A DNA stretch of 64,000 bases from Pedobacter sp. BMA (GTDB lineage: Bacteria; Bacteroidota; Bacteroidia; Sphingobacteriales; Sphingobacteriaceae), in NCBI RefSeq assembly GCF_001027745.1, contig NZ_LECU01000008.1:124001-188000 (forward strand). The letters are read 5' to 3'. Each line of letters starts with the position of its first letter. Position 1 is the stretch's first letter. Below the pieces are notes generated by a model. It searched no databases and was not told the origin of the DNA. It was given only the letters and a program-made list of their open reading frames with translations. Positions 58,243-64,000 of the stretch are shown here, piece after piece. The position numbers and the translations under genes were made by a program.

Positions 58243-59496
58243 TTATCTTAAGTCTACGCTATGATCGTTCGGGAAATCCGCGCCCGACCATATCTTTTGA
58301 GCACTCCATTTAGCGGCCGGATTTGCCCAGAACGGGTCGTTTTCAGGCAATCCCAACGGTAAAAAAATATTGCTGCTGATATACGGACTACCCTGATTAT
58401 TGTAAAAATCACCCATATCCGGTTGTTCTCCATATAAACCAATGGTTAACCAGCCATTCTGATAAGTCGACGGACTTTCAAGCGTTTTTCTAATAACGGC
58501 AGTAAGTGCACATCGTACCTGCTCCGGACTTAATTGCTTCGGCAAAGCTTTTCTCCAGGCTACATCAGCTAAATGATGGAAGGCTGCCCCACGATACACA
58601 ATCGACCTGCCCGTAGCCGGATAAGTACCATCTGAGTTAATCAAACGTTCCTGAATAATGGCATATCGGTCATTTCGTTTTTTAATCTTCTCAAACATGC
58701 TGTTATAGGCATTCGTTTTTTTGCCTATTACCGATGAAATGGCAGCCAGGTACGGATGAATCACGTAGCTGTTGTAATAATCGTAAGCAAAGCTGGTTCC
58801 GTCGGTATACATCCCGTCGCCAACATACCACTGCTCCAACTGCTGTAAAGCGTAATCAACCCGCATAGGATCCCATTCGTAGCCATATTTGGCAAAAAAA
58901 GCTTCATTCATGGCAGAAAATAAAAGCCAGTTAGAAAACACAGGCTTAAATCTTCGGGTAGTCTGAATAGATTTTACGATTAAAGCCTGGTGTTTTTTTC
59001 CGAGGTTTTCCCACAACCATGGCGAGCGCACAAAAGCATAGGCCACATATGAAGCGTCAACCAGTTGTTGCCCGCCAATATCATAATTCATGAAGTCTTT
59101 TGCATTTGAATCTAAAGAATTCTTTAAGCCCTGAATAGCCCATTCCCGGTACTGAGCTCTCAATGCTACCTCCTCTTTTGAGCCGCCCTCGAGCTCCAGC
59201 CATGGTGCTATGCCACTTAATACACGACCTAAAACTTCAACATACTGAACTTTTATTCTGTGGTCTTTATTATCAATGTGAATGGAGGTTACTTTGGGCA
59301 TCACAATTTTCAGACTGTCTTTCGCCAGGTTGTACAATACCGGACGAACCATTTTATCCAACTGTTGCAACCAGAATTGTCGGTCGCTTAAAACCATAGC
59401 CTTCTTCACTGTTTTTTTCTGCGCAAAAGTTCCGCCCGTGCCTATTGTTAGCAGGAACACGAAAGCAACTAATGTCCTATGGAGTATCCTTTTCAT
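58243..59496 (-). CDS. DUF2264 protein (GH154-like glucuronidase candidate)
   Basis: A 417-residue exported protein; the signal peptide ends near GTFAQ. The (alpha/alpha)-barrel-like DUF2264 domain shows FWLQQLDKMVRPVLYNLAKD near 41-60, GRVLSGIAPWLELEGG near 90-105, WLLFSAMNEAFFAKYGYEWD near 196-215 and GDGMYTDGTSFAYDYYNSYV near 231-250. To my knowledge the family includes GH154 beta-glucuronidases described from arabinogalactan loci; the activity here is inferred from that and the context. Its ATG overlaps the GH105 stop (TAATG), so the two are translationally coupled. Confidence 0.78.
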   Translation of the reverse strand: MKRILHRTLVAFVFLLTIGTGGTFAQKKTVKKAMVLSDRQFWLQQLDKMVRPVLYNLAKDSLKIVMPKVTSIHIDNKDHRIKVQYVEVLGRVLSGIAPWLELEGGSKEEVALRAQYREWAIQGLKNSLDSNAKDFMNYDIGGQQLVDASYVAYAFVRSPWLWENLGKKHQALIVKSIQTTRRFKPVFSNWLLFSAMNEAFFAKYGYEWDPMRVDYALQQLEQWYVGDGMYTDGTSFAYDYYNSYVIHPYLAAISSVIGKKTNAYNSMFEKIKKRNDRYAIIQERLINSDGTYPATGRSIVYRGAAFHHLADVAWRKALPKQLSPEQVRCALTAVIRKTLESPSTYQNGWLTIGLYGEQPDMGDFYNNQGSPYISSNIFLPLGLPENDPFWANPAAKWSAQKIWSGADFPNDHSVDLR

Positions 59497-60635
59497 TATT
59501 TTTTAAATTCAGTTTTTTCTAAAAATCTATACATTTCACAATTTGCCAGTAGAAAAGCGCCCACGCCAAAATTTGCAGTTGAGCTCGCATCTACTACCTG
59601 CCCAGGGATGGCTTTTTCACCAATCGGCTGAACATATCCCACCTTACCATCCTCCTGTAAAGCAGTTTTTGTCAGGTAATTCCAGCCCTTCAGTGCTATT
59701 GGTAAATAAGTTTTGCGGTTCAAAATGCCGTTGTTGATACCCCATAAAAACCCATAGGTAAAGAAAGCCGTTCCACTGGTTTCTGGTCCCGGGGCATGTG
59801 CAGCATCAAGCATACTGCGTGTCCAGTACCCCTCTTTTTGCTGTGATTTAGCTATTGCCTTTGCCATACTTTTGTATTTACCTAAATACTCATTTCGATG
59901 CGTATCATCCACCGGAAGGTCTTTCAGTACTTTTGCCAATCCCGCGAAGACCCAGCCATCACCTCTTGCCCAGAAATCCTTTTGCCCATTGGCACTTTTG
60001 TGTTTCGGATAAACATACTTCGCGTCGCGGTAGTAAAGCCTGGCCTCGCTATCATACATAATGCTGTTGGCATACATAAAGTACTCATACAATTTATCAA
60101 GATATTGTTGATTGCCGGTTGTTTTATACAGTTTGGTCATCACAGGCATTACCATGTATAAGCCATCAGCCCACCACCAGTAGTCGTTTGCAGGCGTACT
60201 CATTTCGTACTCCATCACCTCTTTTGCCCGGGCTATTTTATGCTCTTCTTTACTGATGTGATACAAATCAATGTAGGTTTGAAAGCAAATCTGCCAGTCT
60301 CCAAACAATACATATTCATCTGTTTCACCATACTTATATTTCCATTTGCTTTTATCAGCCGATTTAGCCCCCATCCATTTATTGTACTCGGCCCAGGCTT
60401 CAGAATATTTTAGAAACACCCGGTTTCCGGTGATCTGAAAAGCCTCCATATTTCCCGTGTGGTAGGCTGCATGATCCCAGAAAGACCTCACCTCGGGTTT
60501 ATTGTTTTTTTGCCAATAACTATTGGCTTTGTTGATGATATTTAATACTTCTCCCTTTGACGGATAATCCTGCGCAAAAGTCTGCATGCAGATGAAGGTC
60601 AAAAGGACAAACGATATTGTTTTCAAAGTGCTCAT
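59496..60635 (-). CDS. Glycoside hydrolase family 105 unsaturated uronyl hydrolase
   Basis: A 379-residue exported (alpha/alpha)6-barrel enzyme with signal peptide (cleavage near CMQTFAQ). The conserved YWWWADGLYMVMPVM near residue 157 contains the catalytic aspartate of the GH88/GH105 clan, and FWARGDGWVFAGLAKVL (near 225) is the other signature. It hydrolyses 4,5-unsaturated galacturonyl or glucuronyl residues left by a polysaccharide lyase. Such a lyase should therefore exist nearby; the BNR propeller protein at the right edge is the only visible candidate. Confidence 0.9.
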   Translation of the reverse strand: MSTLKTISFVLLTFICMQTFAQDYPSKGEVLNIINKANSYWQKNNKPEVRSFWDHAAYHTGNMEAFQITGNRVFLKYSEAWAEYNKWMGAKSADKSKWKYKYGETDEYVLFGDWQICFQTYIDLYHISKEEHKIARAKEVMEYEMSTPANDYWWWADGLYMVMPVMTKLYKTTGNQQYLDKLYEYFMYANSIMYDSEARLYYRDAKYVYPKHKSANGQKDFWARGDGWVFAGLAKVLKDLPVDDTHRNEYLGKYKSMAKAIAKSQQKEGYWTRSMLDAAHAPGPETSGTAFFTYGFLWGINNGILNRKTYLPIALKGWNYLTKTALQEDGKVGYVQPIGEKAIPGQVVDASSTANFGVGAFLLANCEMYRFLEKTEFKK

Positions 60636-60639
60636 ACTA

Positions 60640-62796
60640 TTATTTTATACCTGTTATCGTTGGAATTACCGGCTTTATGGCTCCGTCCGCATTAAAAAAT
60701 AGTTTATCAATGCAAACTTCCCGGTTGTAACCTGCGGCACTGCCCATAGTAATTCCGTTAGGTCTGGTAAAACGATGGTAAACAATATACCACTCGTCTT
60801 TGCCAGGCACCTGTATTACACTATTGTGCCCTGTTCCATATATTCCTTTTGCCGGATCTTTCGCCAGAATTAAATTGTTTTCCGGAACAATGATCTTTCC
60901 TGTAGGTGAGTCCGAGTATCCATATCTCACCCTATAATTTTCACTTCTGGTATCATCCTCCGACCACAGAAAGTAGTATTTTCCGTTCCTGTAGAATACT
61001 TCCGTACCCTCTCTAAAACTTTTATCTGGTGTAATTACTTTTATGCTGTTGGTATCAATAGAAACCATGTCAGAATTTAATTCGGCCACAGCCATGTGCC
61101 CGTTACCCCAATAAAGATAACTCTTCCCTGATTTTGGGTCAGTAAACACATCCGGATCGATTTCCTGCCCGCCCCGCGTACCTTTAGGTCTCACAGAAAT
61201 CAACGCCTTTCCAGAATCTTTAAACGGACCTGCAGGATCGTCAGCTACCGCTACGCCAATTTTCTGGGCAGCAGTGAAATAGTAATAATACTGATAGCCT
61301 CCGTTCTCCTTTTTTTCAGTGATGGTAGGTGCCCAGGCATTCTTTTTTGCCCAGGAAACATCTTTGTTTAAATCCAGGATTACGCCTTCATCCTTCCAGT
61401 CAACTAAATTAGCCGAAGAGAAGGTCTTGAAATAGGTTCCGCCCCACCCCGTAAAGCCATCGCTGGTAGGGTAGATATAATATTTCTTTGTTTTATTAGA
61501 ATATAGAACCTCCGGATCAGCATAATAGCCAACCAAAGCAGGGTTATTGCTCACCTCAGCACTAAGCCAGAATGTTTCGGCTGGCTTACCATCCACGCTT
61601 ACCTGTAGTTTTACTTTTCCTTTTGAAAGATCGTAAGGAGCTTTTGGAGAAACTTTCAGTCCGGGTAAATCAACAAACAACGGATCAAACGACTTTAAAT
61701 TAGTTCCGTTAACCACCGGATAGTAAACCTCATGCTTTACGCTATCGATGATGATATTATGCTGTTTTATCGCTTTCGCCTTTGGAGTGGACAACACAGA
61801 TACCGGATTATACCACTTACGCATTAATCTCCCTGCTTCCTCAGCAGTTATAGGCAATACGGTACCATGACGGGGATGAAAATCCATGCTTACTTCATTG
61901 TCAATCACACTGAAGTTCTTGAGGTCTTTGGTTTTAGTAAACTGATATTTCCCTTTGGTATAAAGATCATACATCAGAATGTACCCTTCACCATTATTTA
62001 ACTTAAATACCCCTGCACCCTCAACCGGATCTTTAGTTTGCTGCACATACTTGTCCTGAAGCACATATCCCGACGTTAACTGATCAGAAACCGCAATCTT
62101 AATACCCGCGCCATTCCCTTCTGTTTTGAAAAACAGATGATATTTACCTTGATCTAAAACAATGTCGCCATCTATTGCAGCACCGTTCGTCGGACTAAAA
62201 AATAACTGCTTTGGTTCAGTCTCGAGGTCGGTAAATTCAGGGTTTGCGTAGGCGTAGTAAATTTTATCAGGATCTTCACCGTGTTTCATCGACCAGTATA
62301 TCATGTATTTTTTAGCCTGCTGATCATAAATGGTCTGAGGAGCCCAAACACGAAGCAGGTTCTCATTACCGCTGTATTTAGTCTGAAGATTAACTATAGC
62401 TGAAGTCCAGTTAATCAGGTCAGTCGACTTCAATAAAACCATTGCCCGGTTAGAATTCCAGCCTTTTGCGGATACCATATCAGTAACCACCATATAAAAA
62501 GTCTTGCCATCCACACCACGCAAAATATGCGGATCCCTAACCCCTCCCGTAGAACTTATTGCAGCCGAACTGATCACGGGTTGATTACCATTTAATGCAT
62601 TAAAATGATATCCATCTTTGCTGATTGCAAAGCGGATGGATTCTTCAGCGCCTGCATTACCCGTAAAATAGGTAAATAAATAGGCTGAAGGTTTTGTTGG
62701 TTGTTGTGCAAAGCCACATAACGAAAAGACAACTGCAACTAACGTCATTAATGTCTTCCTCTTCAATTTGGTGTTTATCTGGTTACTCTTAATCAT
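60640..62796 (-). CDS. Tandem GH43 family exported protein
   Basis: I chose the ATG at 62796 (MIKSNQ), giving a signal peptide cut near GFAQQ; the frame opens at 62820 within the preceding gene. The 718-residue chain has two GH43-like five-bladed propellers. Domain 1 (about 25-335) has GGVRDPHIL, IDGDIVLDQGKYH and VEGAGVFKLNNGEGY. Domain 2 (about 420-715) has GYYADPEVLY, EIDPDVFTDP and REGTEVFYRNGKYYF. Both therefore keep a plausible Asp/Asp/Glu set. They are separated by a beta-sandwich-like linker. Alpha-L-arabinofuranosidase or beta-xylosidase activity is typical; arabinofuranosidase fits the locus. Two different activities in one chain are possible. Confidence 0.85.
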   Translation of the reverse strand: MIKSNQINTKLKRKTLMTLVAVVFSLCGFAQQPTKPSAYLFTYFTGNAGAEESIRFAISKDGYHFNALNGNQPVISSAAISSTGGVRDPHILRGVDGKTFYMVVTDMVSAKGWNSNRAMVLLKSTDLINWTSAIVNLQTKYSGNENLLRVWAPQTIYDQQAKKYMIYWSMKHGEDPDKIYYAYANPEFTDLETEPKQLFFSPTNGAAIDGDIVLDQGKYHLFFKTEGNGAGIKIAVSDQLTSGYVLQDKYVQQTKDPVEGAGVFKLNNGEGYILMYDLYTKGKYQFTKTKDLKNFSVIDNEVSMDFHPRHGTVLPITAEEAGRLMRKWYNPVSVLSTPKAKAIKQHNIIIDSVKHEVYYPVVNGTNLKSFDPLFVDLPGLKVSPKAPYDLSKGKVKLQVSVDGKPAETFWLSAEVSNNPALVGYYADPEVLYSNKTKKYYIYPTSDGFTGWGGTYFKTFSSANLVDWKDEGVILDLNKDVSWAKKNAWAPTITEKKENGGYQYYYYFTAAQKIGVAVADDPAGPFKDSGKALISVRPKGTRGGQEIDPDVFTDPKSGKSYLYWGNGHMAVAELNSDMVSIDTNSIKVITPDKSFREGTEVFYRNGKYYFLWSEDDTRSENYRVRYGYSDSPTGKIIVPENNLILAKDPAKGIYGTGHNSVIQVPGKDEWYIVYHRFTRPNGITMGSAAGYNREVCIDKLFFNADGAIKPVIPTITGIK

Positions 62797-62801
62797 CGTC
62801 G

Positions 62802-64000
62802 TTAATATTTTGCTTTCCACTCCAATACCTGTACCGCAGTAGGTCCTGTATTTGCCTTTCCCTCACCATCCACCTGAACAACCTTTTGCACATATAAATT
62901 CAGTACATTCCTTTTATTCCAGAGTTCAGTATCAAAACTCGGTTCCCAATCTCCGACACTGAAATTGGTCAAATCTGAAATTTGCCAGTCTTTGGCTTTT
63001 ATATTTTCACTAAGGGCTATTGAAACACGGCTGCCTCTTTCTGCATCGCGAAAAATCAATGCTGCTGCCTGACGCCCTCCGGCTTTCCAGCTTACAATCT
63101 GAGGACGTGATATGGGGATTTGCTTCGTTCCTCCTCCACTTAGCGAAAATGGAGTTTTGCGAAATCCCAGATTGTTCACTGCCCATGAATCAGTGCTTTT
63201 ATAAACAATGTGATACTGCGGCACCGAATCATGCTGCTCTCGCCAGTACGATGCAATAAATACCTCTCCGGTAGATTGTGCAATCATAGACGTCTGATTA
63301 ATCAGTTCACTCTTCTGTGGAATTTTAACAGCATATTCTGCATTTGAGGCATTTATAGGAAGCTGATAAATCTCTCCGTTTGATTTTGACCATGTTTTAC
63401 CACCATCTACAGATTTGGCATAACAAATATCATGGTTACTGGCCACATCAGGACTTTCACGCCACACCCACGAAAGGTGAAGACCTCCCTTTTCATCAAC
63501 CGTAGTTTGCCAGTAAGCATTCCTTTTACCTTGCCCATCAATTAAGCCATCCTGTACCCTTAGCCAATGCTTCGATTGTAGCTCGTACCGGTTAATCATT
63601 AGGTTCCCATTTCCAGAACCCCCATCTCTGTAAAAAAACAGCAGGTCACCGTTAGCCATCTTATAAAACTCCGGATAACTCACTTTATCTTCTTTCTTTG
63701 AAAGCATGGGTTGTTTGTTGCCCATCTCCAGTGAACCCGCCGTCAAACTGATCGAATAATTCAACCCGTTGTTATGCTGGCCCCAGGTCAGGTGTAGAAA
63801 GCCATTGCCATCAACAGCAATGCTGATTGATTTATGTGCATCAGTGGCATCGCCCTTAAACTGACTTCTCTTAACTATCCAGTTTGCTTCACCCAGCTTA
63901 CGCTTTGCCAAAACAACAAACTGCTCATCATCATAATAGGCAGCATATTGGGTATTTTTAAAAGTAACCAGAGAATTCTTACGGAAGATTACCGCATTAA
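62802..64000 (-). CDS. BNR-repeat propeller protein, PL24/PL25/GH145-like (5' end beyond window)
   Basis: The frame is open to the right edge: codons beyond 63911 read NAVIFRKNSLVTFKNTQYAA and on, so the TTG at 63911 is internal and the gene is truncated by the window. The protein is a beta-propeller of the BNR_4 type. Blocks include AHKSISIAVDGNGFLHLTWG, SYPEFYKMANGDLLFFYRDG, GKRNAYWQTTVDEKGGLHLS and NHDICYAKSVDGGKTWSKSN. Related families include ulvan lyases and a rhamnose-glucuronate hydrolase; which activity this copy has is not shown. It is the first visible gene of the enzyme block, ending 5 bp before the tandem GH43 start. Confidence 0.75.
   Translation of the reverse strand, partial: NAVIFRKNSLVTFKNTQYAAYYDDEQFVVLAKRKLGEANWIVKRSQFKGDATDAHKSISIAVDGNGFLHLTWGQHNNGLNYSISLTAGSLEMGNKQPMLSKKEDKVSYPEFYKMANGDLLFFYRDGGSGNGNLMINRYELQSKHWLRVQDGLIDGQGKRNAYWQTTVDEKGGLHLSWVWRESPDVASNHDICYAKSVDGGKTWSKSNGEIYQLPINASNAEYAVKIPQKSELINQTSMIAQSTGEVFIASYWREQHDSVPQYHIVYKSTDSWAVNNLGFRKTPFSLSGGGTKQIPISRPQIVSWKAGGRQAAALIFRDAERGSRVSIALSENIKAKDWQISDLTNFSVGDWEPSFDTELWNKRNVLNLYVQKVVQVDGEGKANTGPTAVQVLEWKAKY

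Overview
The window comes from a member of the Bacteroidota, most likely a Sphingobacteriaceae (Pedobacter-like) bacterium. The signs are SusC/SusD pairs, PorV and GldJ of the type IX secretion/gliding machinery, an ExbB-ExbD-ExbD-TonB operon, a short NuoG without a molybdopterin domain, ATP-type PEP carboxykinase, and promoters of the Bacteroidota form TTG-N(17-23)-TAnnTTTG. No rRNA, tRNA, CRISPR array or intact insertion sequence was seen.

Left part (1-10276). A truncated NodB-deacetylase/GT2 membrane fusion runs in from the left edge and ends at a bidirectional terminator. It is followed by ispF and porV on the minus strand and gldJ on the plus strand; porU, a usual neighbour, is not here. 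A tight minus-strand gene group follows: dedA, ppa, a CBS/CorC membrane protein, rsmE, a DUF4159 protein and a biotin carrier protein.

Respiration and energy (10324-29225). A complete 14-gene complex I operon (nuoA to nuoN) lies on the minus strand. It has an interspersed inverted repeat between nuoI and nuoJ and a terminator-like hairpin between nuoA and nuoB. Upstream is a TPR protein. Before that comes a TonB energising operon: exbB, exbD, exbD, tonB, a small membrane protein and a PstS-like binding lipoprotein.

Central metabolism and accessory strip (29525-37103). This holds pckA, a SUI1/YciH factor, a YegS-like lipid kinase, and metK behind a clear SAM-II riboswitch. A 511-bp gap after metK carries a small chimeric ORF: a double-glycine-type peptide leader joined in frame to the last residues of an ABC exporter, apparently the scar of a lost peptide-export locus. 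Then come an orphan exbD, a Cu/Zn superoxide dismutase lipoprotein, a small conserved protein and a DMT-family exporter.

Right part (37129-64000). All genes are on the minus strand and form a polysaccharide utilisation region. One transcription unit is SusC-SusD-GH2-GH16. A second is IPT/NHL lipoprotein-SusC-SusD-DUF1735/DUF4361-like lipoprotein. A third block of enzymes is GH35, GH43 (exo-beta-1,3-galactanase type), DUF2264, GH105, tandem GH43 and a BNR propeller protein cut by the right edge. The enzyme set fits a galactan backbone with arabinose, glucuronic acid and possibly rhamnose decorations, most simply a type II arabinogalactan; this is inference. Both SusC units carry the same approximately 130-bp upstream module, including a gap-free 69-bp core, which suggests control by one regulator not encoded in the window.
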